Assembly: GCA_964036155.1 (NCBI GenBank)
Contig: OZ038422.1
Location: forward strand, 69,835,201-69,899,200
Source: Diploscapter coronatus
Taxonomy: Eukaryota > Nematoda > Chromadorea > Rhabditida > Rhabditidae
Direction of reading: 5' to 3'
DNA: 64,000 nucleotides
Shown in pieces: positions 22,401 through 33,100 of the stretch. Each line of letters begins with the position of its first letter. Position 1 is the first letter of the stretch. The position numbers and the translations under genes are program-made. The notes beneath the pieces were generated by a model that made no database searches, was not told where the DNA came from, and saw nothing but the letters and a program-made list of their open reading frames with translations.

Positions 22401-25400
22401 GTCTTTCGACAGAATCGAGCAGAGCTGCAATGAATAAAATAAATCAAAACAACTCACAAGAGTAAGATAGTTAAACTTATGAATGTTTGTAAAATTAAAA
22501 TTTTCTTTGATCGACTTCAAATGATAGGAATTCGTAGAACTTCTCATAAAAAGGATCATGTTGGTTACCTCTTTGTATCGTTTCGCCTCCCATAATGATT
22601 CGACCGAAGTGATACGGTGTTTCTTCTCCAGATCATCGATGCACTTCCTCACATCGGAAATGCACATCACACCTGAATGTTTAAGGATACAATTAAATTA
22701 AATTAAAGTTTCTATCAAAAAAAAAACCCTAGAAAGAAATTATTACCTTTAGCAGTGAAGAGAAATTCGTCTTCGTTCATCAGCGAATGCAGTGTGTTGA
22801 GGTATTCCAATCTGAAAATGGACAAAAGTCCATCAGAAACGGAAAGAAATCTTACTTGATGTCTTCATTTGTGATATTGTGAGCATGTGTCCAGGCAAAT
22901 CGCTTCCACGTGCACAACTCGGACCATTCCCTCGAGTCTGACAATTCTATCGCCAGCAACTGTCCGTGAGCCGATTCCTCGCCTAAAGTTCAGATCTTTA
23001 AAAGAAGTTTCCCAAGTGGCTTTCTTGTTTGGCTGAACCAAGAATCGAAACTATAAACAAAAGGACTTGTTCGTTAATAAAGATAGAAGAAGTCCCGATA
23101 ACTAATCCTAAACTGAAGTTTCGAATGATGTTCTCAAGCGTTCTGATGCAGATACTGATTAAGAAATTCTCCAAAAACTGATTTTAATCTTCCTCCATTC
23201 TCTAACTTGTTATAGAAAAGTAGCGATAAAAGTTACCCAATTCAGCTAGCAGAAGATGTGCTTCGATCCATTCTTCCTCGTCCATTCGACAGCAAGAAAG
23301 CAGACGACGATAGCAGCCAACCAGAAGAGGAATCAAGTCGACAGGCACTTGGGCAGAGACGGGACACGTGGTACAAATCAGGTGAATAACGGTTTCTGGA
23401 ACGAGACAAAATGAATACATTCATTCGTACAAAGAAAAACTCGCCAAGCAGATGAATGACTGAGTGCGTTCCTTTCATCAATTCGTTCCTCAATTCATTT
23501 AGTAGCTTCTCTTTGTCTGCTTCTTCGAGTTTGACAGGAGGGGAGGAAGAACGAGAAGTGGCAGAGGCAATTCGCAAAGGAGCGACTGAATGCATGGAGA
23601 AACCGAGCCAGAGGGAGAGCTGGAAGTGGAAGCAGCTTGTTGGAATGCAATCAGAGATGAAAAAGTCATGATTTCGTGAAATCAAAAGCGAAGTCAAGGC
23701 ATTCACATTCACCTAGTGAATAAATTGAAAAGAGTTAGTCAACCTCATTAGAGAAAATGCCAGATTCAGTGTCAGAAACTACGGAATTTCTGTGCTCGAC
23801 AGGAGGTGATGCCCCGGCGGCCTGTTTGTCTTTGTCTTCTTCTGATTCCACGTTTCGTGTCGATCTCCTTATGTTACTTGTTCCCTCATTGTTCAATTCT
23901 TCCATCTGAAATTTCACAATTATTCTTACTTCAACTCACAATCAGCAATGAGAGGGACCTTTCGTAATCAGCACTAAATTCTCCGGGATGTAGGATGTTT
24001 TGTAGAAGTGAGACATTTAGAACAAAAATACAGCGAGGTCCTTTCTAATAGTTGTTACAAAGTTATAAAACATCTCACTTCTGTACGAAACATCCTATGT
24101 CCAATTCTCCACCCCGCTTGTGGCGTAAGCTCTTTGGTTTGTGAAGAAAATGGGTTGATATTACATATAGGACTGAAGATCAAAAGAAGCTTGAGTGAGA
24201 ACCTTCAAAATTTACTCTGCAGGAGACAATTTTTCCACAGGATCTTTATTGGTCAAAAAATTTCAACTATTTACAGTGTGCCTAAAGTCTGGCCCACTAA
24301 ATACTTTTTTTTTTTTTTTTTTAATTTATGCTTTACTTGAGAAAGTTAAAACTTTCTGAAAACTTGAACTCATATTTCCAGATTCAAACTAATCAACAGC
24401 ATTATTTTGTATCGTATGGCTAAATTATGTTATTTTCTACAATCTCGAATTTAAATGTAGAAGCGATCCAGACTTTTAGCGCACACTGCATTATTCTTTT
24501 AAGCTTTCAGGAACATTGTAATTTGTTCATCCTCATGTCTTTCATATCTAACAAATTGCATTAGAAACGTGCCTGATTGGGTTTGTTGAGTTCCTCCTCG
24601 ACCTGAGTGACGAGGTCTTTGACGGTGCCTTCCACCTGCAGTTTCATCCATCGATCCACCCACTCGTCGAACTCGATCTGTTGATGGAACACGGATGAAT
24701 AGGCATGAATGCGATCGAACAGATCGAGGAAAATCGTCACCACAAAAGACAGGCTGGAAATAGTTCATTTGAGAATCAGAGAAGATTTATTTTTGTGTAG
24801 CGTTTGCCATTATCTTCAACAAGGTTTTACATTTTTTAAATTCTAAAAACCATAAATGAATTGAATCGGGCTAAAACTTGGCAGACCTTCCTGATGTTTA
24901 TCCAAAAATATGATCAAATTTCAACCGGATTGATGCACCACAAGTGAGTGGAGCCAATAGCGAATCCAAGATTCATATTTGGTTCCATACTTTTAATTTT
25001 CACTATACCTGCTAGAAACTGCTTACCAAATCAAAGTATCTTGTAAATTTCATCTAGCGGGACCAGGGCTATTCAGATGTTTTGCTTGGAAATATTTTCA
25101 GAAACATACAAAGGTTTATTTATGCGGAGATCTTTATTGAGAAGCATTCAAAGGCACAACACGATTTTTAACTCTGAGATAATTGATTCGTTCATTCGAG
25201 GGGCGTCTTCTGGACTTCTTTCTTCCTCACCACTTTCTGCTCTCTGCCAGAGGGCGACACGATTATCTCCTCCTTAATGAATTTGTCATGCAATATTTCA
25301 TGAAGATGAAGTGAAAAATTAACAGAATGAAGATGTTCGAATATCCATTTTGAATCCACGAGGAAAAGAAGAAATATAATCCACCTTGTCAGGAAACAAA

Positions 25401-28400
25401 TACAAAGATACTTATCCAGGGCCTAATTCTAGGCTTACATTGATGACGATGACTTTCCTGTAGACTCCCTTTCCATCCTTCTCTGCAGTTTCAGTATGCT
25501 CAGGAGACTTGACAGTGGTTGTGTGTACCGAGGCAGTCCTGCTTCTGCCCGTCTTCATCTCTGCCGGTGTCTCTGCTGCAGGCATCGGTGTCTGCAGGTC
25601 ATCGACAGCCGTTCTTTCTGCTGGCTCAGAACTGTAAGTTTGAGCACCCAACAATGCGCATACCATTCAAAATCGATTTTGAAATACAAAATCTTTTCGA
25701 AAGACAGTGCATGGATCTAGGCACAGAATACTAGCCAAATGTTATGTTATGTAAGGCAACTTTTCTCTTGCTTATTTTAGGAAAAACGGCATTAATCTCA
25801 TACCGAACTGAATTATCAGCCATGTTGTTAACGGCTTTGCCGAATTTGCGGAGATGCGTCATGGGAGGCAGCGCGAGATAGAGGAAGAGAAGCAGCTTGA
25901 GAAGGTAGTAGAGGGAAATGGAGGATTCGAAGAAACGATCCGACAGAATCGAGAGGAAGAGGAGAAGGGAGAAACCGATGACTGAGTTGCTGAGAGGGGA
26001 CTGTCTGTAGGACAAGACGAGCAGACAGAGGTAGAAGAGGAGCAGACCTGCAAGGGAATGAGATCGATGAATGGAAAAACGAAGAATTGGGATGATTCAT
26101 ATACCGTTTATCATCCAAACCTGGCTCTGGCTTTAAATGTTCTAGCTTCTCATTCGCTCTCTCAATTCCAAACGTCCTCTTGCTCTTTTTTGCTCGACGC
26201 ATCTAGCTTTAGATGTCGTGCAAAGTAGGGCGACTGGCGAGTGGTAGGATATTGAGTTTAGGAAAATTATTTAGTAACGGTCACGACTCTTTCCTTTGCA
26301 ATAATTTTTGGCACAATTAGTCTCAAGAGGCTAGAGAATTGAAATCGAAAGACGAATGAGAAACAAGAAAAATGGGAGCCAGGGCTAGATTTGGATAAAA
26401 AAAAAAGTAACAAAAGCATCGTTTTGTCGCAAACATCCTACACAGGGAAATGAAGAATGACATACCATTGACAATGAGTTGTCTGCATTCGAGATTGACA
26501 GACTCGAGAATGACAGCGATGAGAATGACGAGAGTGACAATAAGGATGTTGGCCTGAATGCCCGTGGCCTGTTCGGCCCTCCTCATCCAGTCCCGCAGCT
26601 GTACTTCCACGTTCATCTGTTCCCCCTGCATTTGCACTTGTCCACCTTCCATTTCTGTCATTTTGTTCGCTTATCCGTCAGAGTGGATTTCTTTCGATGA
26701 CTGCACCGTCGTCAACCATCACAGTTAATGAGCAATCAAGTAAACAAATATTTAAAAAAAAAAAAAAAAAAAAAAAACCAAAGAAGCTAATTCTAATTTA
26801 CGAAAAAAATAGAAAAAAACGTCGATAGTCGATTCTTTAACATTGTCTGATTGTAAAATTCAGCTCATAAATTTGGTGGCTTTATGTCTGACAACCCTGA
26901 TCCGCTTCATGATTTCATTTTAACTTTTCACTGCAATGAAATTTAAAAAAAAAAAAAGACAAACTTCATTTCAGCATCGATGTTGACTTTAAGCGGGGCG
27001 TACAACTCGTCCTCTTCTTCCTGCAGACTCTTCTGCTCTTCCTCCTTCATCTTTGAAATCGAGTCAGCAACCGAAAACGAGAAGCGCTCCAGATTCTGAA
27101 TCATAACTTTTTTATAAGGTGCTTAACTAAAAGCATGTACTTGATCGGCGAGCAAAATGTTCTAGAAAAAATATAGCATAATAGCAGTTTTAGACTATAA
27201 CAACACAATTTTAACAAGTGAGTATTTGTCCTTCTTTCTAGATACCAAGAAGGTCGTTCTCTCATATTCTAAAGTATCGTGATTCCTCGTCGTAATGTTC
27301 AATTTTCCGACTTTACCGATCATTTACCAATTAGCGAAACGTTAAAGAAATTTTTTAGCAAAAATTAAAAAAATAAAATTTTCGATAGTCACCGAAACTA
27401 AAAAATACCTCCAAAACAGCCAGGTTGGACGTGGAATCGATGAACTTGCTGGGCTCGAAGTCAGAAAAAGTGGTCTGCATCTGCTTTGCATGGAACGAAG
27501 ACTGCTGGTAGATCTTATACATGATCGCCAGCATTTTCGGGTTCGAAAACAGCAGGCCGATGTCATCCAACTTCTTCAGGTGATACAAGGCAGCTGAATT
27601 GTCAACATTAGGCAATTGCACTCAAATTTGGAAGCAGAAAAGATTGATTTGCGGTTGTTTTGTTGCAGACCTGATCATTTTTATCAAAATATTCACGCTA
27701 GCATGAAGCATAAAAATAAACCCGCCGACCTTTGAAATGTCCCTTGAGATAGAAGGCAATGACGAGTGCCTCAGTGACAGAAGTGGTCTGCAGAGCCGAG
27801 GCCCGGTGCAGGGATTCGATTCCGCTGTCGAGATGTCCCTGTCGAATGAAGAACTCGCCCAGTCTCTGCCAGAGATCGATGCGGTGCGGCAGAATGCGAA
27901 GGATCTCGCAGAGGTATTTGGGCAGGTGGGGGGTGTCCAGGCACAGCAGACGGTTGTTGATCGACACGTACAGACGCACGAGTTTGGAATTGCTGAAAAT
28001 AATGCATGAAAATATACAAATTTCGTCATTAATGACTGGAAATAGTAGAAGAAGCGAAATTTCCTACAATTTTGCAATCTTTCAAGCTACATTTTGGTTC
28101 TCTACCCAATCACTACTTCTAACAAGGCAAGCATTTGACCTCAAGTCCGGTGTTTTGACTGCGAGCAAGTGGGACCTACAAAATCAGCGATGTCAATTTG
28201 GTAGATCCCACTTTCCCGCACTCAAAAAGCCGGATTTGGGGTCAAATATTTCTTTTGCAAATAAAATAAACTGCGTATTTAACCTGTCGATTTGTGTCTC
28301 TTCATTTGTGGTCGAGTCGAGTTTCTTTCTGATTTCATCGAAAAGAGAGTGGTTGCACAACTCGATCATCCAACTCCTCGCCTTTTCTGTCTGCCCCGAA

Positions 28401-29161
28401 GAGGCCGCCGCAGAGGCCTCTGCATATTTCCTCTGCACTTCCGCTTCCTGTAATTGAACATGTCAAAAACTTATTAGATATCATTCGTTGCAATTAGAAA
28501 AGTTTGAAAGGGTAGACGAGAAAATTTGATCAGGGACGTTCGGAATTTCAATTTTGAAAACTTAGGAATCGGAATTGAAACTCCGAGACAAAACGTCGAA
28601 TCAGAATTCCGAACTTGTTTTTTGAATCTATTTTTCTCTGGCTCGTAATTTCAAACATTTACCTGATTCTCCCTAGTCTTGTCTCTGACATGCAATTCAC
28701 TGCAAATGTCTGCATGCTCGTCCTGCCAAGCAGCCTCTGCCCACTCCTCGTCATCGCTATCCGTGTCATTCTCATTCGACTCTCCTTCTCCCTGTTTTTG
28801 AACTAATTAGTTCTACTTTAAAGATAATCGAGAATTTGCAGTTCTTTTAGGATTAATTTCGATTTTAGCCTCTAGTTAAGAGCAACTCGAAAATCTAACC
28901 TGTTCATCGTCACTTCCACTGCTGCTTCCGCTGAATGTCTCATCCCCACTCGAAGAGTCGTCCGATCCACTCTTCTTCCCTTCTGAACCCGAGTCCGAGC
29001 TCGAAGAAGACGATCCACTCTAAATTGCCTTGTATCATTCATGTATCCTCCACTCCCAGTCTCTGTCCAACCTGACTGCTCTCGAGACTCGTTTCCCCGT
29101 CGTCTTCTGTGCTCGTCTCGGAGCCGTTCTCGTCTTTTTTTTCTTCTTCTGTATTGCCCAT
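16414..29161 (-). CDS. CABIN1/Hir3-like TPR protein (HIRA histone-chaperone complex)
   Basis: CABIN1 is the large TPR scaffold of the HIRA complex that deposits histone H3.3. This gene spans about 12.7 kb with more than 20 exons. It starts MGNTEEEKKDENGSETST (29161), followed by a Ser/Asp-rich acidic region, then TPRs near 27.4-28.4 kb (RIDLWQRLGEFFIRQGHLDS, ALYHLKKLDDIGLLFSNPK). The 24.6-24.76 kb exon carries FDEWVDRWMKLQVEG. Further on are IRRSTRNVESEED (CABIN1 'RRSARVRNTKCKKEE'), ALNYFRVTEADKSAYYAKLF, AARHFEKALQVDSGGYGELQ followed by WMCYFFLAKLQLKK, ELHYQAHAAAWKYLKKR, and HIKAHYRLAEMNLDSKRPNK with DVDRSDSFQYHVYRLFIL (CABIN1 'EIDRPGSF..HM.RS'). It ends MNASSSNS. The intron between 26973 and 24756 contains the whole REEP-like gene; the flanking exons join in phase 2 (AA|GTTTGT ... 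CCAG|C). The donor near 24581 may be GC (CAG|GCACGT) or an earlier GT. Confidence 0.72.
21206..21411. repeat. Diverged MITE in a CABIN1-like intron
   Basis: The left end AGAGTGTGGCCAAGTCTTTA and the right end read in reverse (CAGTGTATGACAAAAGTCTA) are imperfect inverted repeats. The same end motif (CAGTGTG..AAAGTCT) bounds the element at 24274-24488, so the two look like one family. No ORF. Confidence 0.45.
23988..24104. repeat. Short hairpin element in a CABIN1-like intron
   Basis: The left arm contains TAGGATGTTTTGTAGAAGTG and the right arm is its imperfect reverse complement (CACTTCTGTACGAAACATCC), separated by about 50 nt. It lies between the exons at about 23.9 and 24.58 kb, next to a second element at 24274. 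Confidence 0.55.
24274..24488. repeat. MITE with CAGTGTG ends
   Basis: The left end CAGTGTGCCTAAAGTCTGGC and the reverse complement of the right end (CAGTGTGCGCTAAAAGTCTG) match closely. A 20-nt T run sits just inside the left end. It appears to be a second copy of the family at 21206-21411. Confidence 0.6.
24880..25008. repeat. Diverged Tc1-related MITE copy
   Basis: The segment shares GCACCACAAGTGAGTGGAGC and ATTTGGTTCCATAC with the clearer element at 50565-50730, in the same order. Its terminal CAGTGGCG-type ends are decayed. It lies downstream of the REEP-like stop, within the large CABIN1 intron. Confidence 0.55.
25192..26661 (-). CDS. REEP/DP1 (TB2)-family ER-shaping membrane protein
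   Basis: REEP/DP1 proteins form hairpins in the ER membrane and bend it into tubules. Four exons join in phase: 26466-26661, 25804-26047, about 25440-25631 and 25192 to about 25275. The start is MTEMEGGQVQMQGEQMNVEV. A first membrane segment is ILIVTLVILIAVILESVNL, then LLLFYLCLLVLSYRQSP. The central part (FLSILSDRFFESSISLYYLL then KLLLFLYLALPPM) matches the REEP5 pattern '[29 protein letters not shown]'. The tail is hydrophilic (TAVDDLQTPMPAAETPAEMK) and ends VVRKKEVQKTPLE. The gene lies completely within an intron of the CABIN1-like gene and on the same strand. The family call is moderate because the first hairpin differs from typical REEPs. Confidence 0.55.
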
Positions 29162-30171
29162 CTTCGAAGACTGGAAATAAAAAAATAATAAAAATTATTT
29201 CGAGAAACGATTTTAAATAGAATGTGAGAGAACAGCATAAAACAAGCGCCAACAATAGAGGTAAAGACGCATGTAAAAGTAGACGGAATGGGGCGAAGAC
29301 GAAAGTCTGCGAATATTCAAACAGTTTTGTTGATTATTATGAGATTTGAAAAGAAGTCACCACCAGGTCATTGTGATGTGCTTACCAATCATATTTTGAA
29401 ATATGCCTTTTCTAAATATAATGAAAAAAACTAAAATTCAATCTTTCACTTTGAAAAGTGTTTGCCTTCATCAAATATTTATTAACTTTCGCAATCATAA
29501 AGCAATTATCATTTGAGAAAATTCGAATACCGAAATATAATCTCTATTACCATTGACTTTTATGTCGAGTTTTTTTTGCATTTTAATGAGGTATCGAAAG
29601 TGTAAGCAGAATTTAGAATTAAATAATTATCGTTGAAAAATTTGGTAATCTGGAAAAAAAAAACGACAACAAAGCGGGAAGACATACGAAAATAGTGTAG
29701 GATAGGGTAGAGGAAAGGTTCTTGTATGTTTCTTTTCCAGTGCTATTCGTCATCAGCGTGGTCGAAAACCCCCAGGAACAAAAAATCAGCTCGAAATCTG
29801 AGGGTCGACTTCTTGGGTACCACCCCATACTCGATTCTTACGAATAACGTGTCATATGTAGCAATTTGGTATATTCACTAAAGAGAAGTCTATCATTTTT
29901 ATTTTGTGTTTTGTGCTTAGATTTGCAGACAAATAATTTATTTATGAACTAGATTTATCACAAGAATATGTTATGAGATAATATTTTTTATTTTTTAAAG
30001 ATCATTCATTGAGGTTAGAAATTTAACATTTATTATGCAATTGGAGTTAGATTTTGATTCGATGATGGATGAATCTGATTATCACGATTATTGCAGCTGA
30101 TCATGGACGTCAAAGGTCTTAGTCTATTGTTCCTTCTGGAATTCATGTCAGCTGAATTAAGAATTACGCAA
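29162..30171. other. Intergenic region with one half of a duplicated segment
   Basis: The 5' flank of the CABIN1-like gene and 3' flank of the receptor gene. At about 29858-29955 it holds a segment (TATTCACTAAAGAGAAGTCT ... AGATTTGCAGACAAATA) that recurs at about 34920-35012 on the other side of the receptor gene. No ORF or RNA gene was recognised. Confidence 0.5.
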
Positions 30172-33100
30172 TTAACATCTAGAAATTAGCCATTTTAATA
30201 TTGTAATTTCATACATTTTCGAGAAATATCGTCTAATGGCTTGGCGTCGTTTCAGACTGGCAACTATAAACGAAAGTGGCATAGTTATGCACAACAAGCA
30301 TGCGTCAAATATTCGTGGATATAAGAAAGCATCTATAGCATGTAGGTTTAAAATATCAATCACGTTTGATACTTCAGATTTTGTTTTATTTTGAACACCG
30401 TTTAAATTGAAACATAATAATACTAATACTGGCGAGATGATCGTTAATGTCTAAATTAATCTTTATGATTATTTTTGTATATGAACTAACTATATTATTT
30501 TCAAATGTCATAAATTAAATAACAATAGAAAAGTGAATTTAGTTGTACTGGCAGTAACCCCTATCCACAAAATGGGTGTATTTCACTGCGCACCAAAGAT
30601 TTTGGTACACAATGATCGTTCTCCGTTTATCATCTTCGGATTAAAGTATTCCTTAAATCTTTCTCACTGATCTCAATCTCAATCTCAATATTATTTCTTC
30701 GAAAAGGTTATAAACACGATGAATTAGAGTTGAATTGATATTTGTAAAAGCCCAATTAAAAAGTTAAGCCTTAAAGGGTATCCCGGACCAGGCTTTACAT
30801 CCTGCCCCTGTGATGTCCGAGTTTAACAGCCAGAGAGGTCAAATAAACTAAATGTGTTTAATTTACTTACATACTGCACTAATAAAGGTATCATGGCATA
30901 TAATATTCTTCGATTATCAGATTTATATTTCGAACTTGACGACATTCTTGTCAAATCACGAAATTTGAAATATAGGGCAAAGTAGAGAAGCGATGCAAAA
31001 AGAGTCAGAATATCCAAAGATAAGTATGATATTAACTAAATATGTTGAATTATTATACGATTTCTAATGCATCAAAAATAAAATAAGATGGAGTAACGTA
31101 AGAAAGGGTTATCAATGTCGAGAAAAAATTATTGGATAATTCTCATTCTGTGCCGACATCAAAAACTCCAAAATCCGTGCTCTGTACTGATCGAATTTAG
31201 CTGAATTTTGAAAACATATATTGTACGTGGAAAACATGAAATTGATAAATTTCAGCCAAATCTGAAGAAGTGCAAGCGACTTTTCTAAACATTGACACAG
31301 GGACAGAGAATAGGTGACTCGAAACTTTGTCTCCTATTGTATAAATAGAGAGGCCAAGTATTTTTTTAAACCAATGACACCATCATTTCAGGTGTATTTT
31401 ATTACCTTATTTGGTGTCCTGGTTTCATGAAATTATCGGCTAATTAACGGAATAATTAACGATAATTGAAACGTCGAAAAAAGTCATGCGTTCTTTCTCT
31501 CCCTTGAAAGAAGTAGACTTGGCCTCTCTAATCATAACACTTTACACATGGTTAAAGTATTGAAAAAATGATATCTTCAACTTACAATTAGAATTGGTCC
31601 ATATTCTATTGCTTTATAGCCAAAAATAAGCATGATTATAATAAAATTCACTAAATTTAGAATTATGACAAACAGCATAATGCAACGAGTGATCCTTTTC
31701 AAATTATCCCTGCAATTTTCACAATATTAGTAATGCAAATGATTTTTCATTTACTTGGTAAGCAGTTTTGTTAGTCGTGGTGGTTCATATATGAGCACAA
31801 GTCGCTGGATAATAAGGCAGATGCTAAGCAATGCTACGGCCGAACTCACTAACGGAATCAAGAAGAAGAGACAAATGAAAAAATAACAAGACCATATGAT
31901 AGCTTGCACTATAAAATATGAACTTAGCAAAAAGGCAGCCTGTAATTGGTAGAATTATGAAATGGCTTTTTGTATTACGCTGTTAAGAAAGTCCTGCACC
32001 AAAAATTTTAAAAATCTATAATTTTCTAAAAATGAGCCGAATGCCCTAATAAGTGCGAGAACCTTGTAGAATGTTCTCTAAGCTATCACCACATGGGTAT
32101 ATAAGGGCCCGCGCCCAGGGGTCTGATGACTTACGATTATTATAAGCGAACCTCAACTTTGAACAGTCATCTACTACGAGTGGCGCCAAAACAACAACGC
32201 AAGCAGAGCGGCCGCTAGCATCAACAACACATTCGGTGAGGGCACTGCTTCCCGTTGGACAGTCAACCGCTGGTTCTATCGCTTCGCGGCAGGAGATACG
32301 AGCTTCCAAGAAAATGAGCGCAGTGAATGACCATCCTCCATCGACAACAACGAATTGCAGAACTCTATCAAGGCCAATCCGGAAGCTACAATGTGAGAAC
32401 TGGAGACAACACTCGGGTGCTCCAATGCCACCATCGTTGCCCATTTCCACGATTTCGACTATCGAAAAATTCAATTGAGATGAACCCCCATCAGCTGACC
32501 GACACCCATAAGAAAGTGCGTGTTAACATCTGCCAGTCTCTCCTCCTCCGTCTGCACAGAAAGGAATTTCTGAAAAATCTAGTGACTGGAGATGAGAGCT
32601 GGATCCTTTACGACAACGATGCACGACACGCCATCTGATTCCCACGCGACGCAGAGCCACCAACGCAGTCAGAACCGAACCCCACCAATGCAAACATTTC
32701 CTCTCCGTTTGGTGCAACGCGAAAGGGTCGATATATTATGAGTTACTTCCTACAAGCAGAGCTGTCACAGCTACCATCTACGTTGATCAGCTTCAAAAAT
32801 TGATCGGCACAATTCGAGAAAAACGGCCGAGACGCTCAATTGTCCACTTCCTGCATGACAATGCGCGACTACACGTTGCTTCGGGCACCCACCAAAAGAC
32901 CACAAAGCTCGGCTGGCATCCGGTCATCTACTCACTGTACTCGCCGGGCCTCGCTCCATCAGACTACTATTTGTTCCCTCCTTTGAAGCTCCAACTACGA
33001 GAGAAAAAAATCGACAAAGACGACGACCTAAAAACAGCAGTCGACGACTTCGTCGCGTCACAGCCTCCTGAATTCTGGGCGTAGGGCATCAACGATTTGC

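Noticed and set aside
24304..24324. 20-nt T run as a retroposed poly(A) tail
   Set aside because: It lies inside a TIR-bounded element and no coding or SINE sequence is attached.
24499..24768. Arginine-rich - strand frame beginning PVFCGDDFPRS
   Set aside because: It would join the REEP exon in phase, but the alternative frame (FDEWVDRWMKLQ...) is far more protein-like and fits the CABIN1-like gene, and the REEP-like gene has a better last exon at 25192-25275.
26756..26778. Long A run upstream of the REEP-like start
   Set aside because: Simple homopolymer in an intron; no target duplication or retrogene nearby.
27759..28457. 232-residue + strand ORF
   Set aside because: Antisense to CABIN1 TPR exons and an intron; no recognisable domain.
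32046..32474. 142-residue - strand ORF in the mariner
   Set aside because: Antisense to the transposase remnant.
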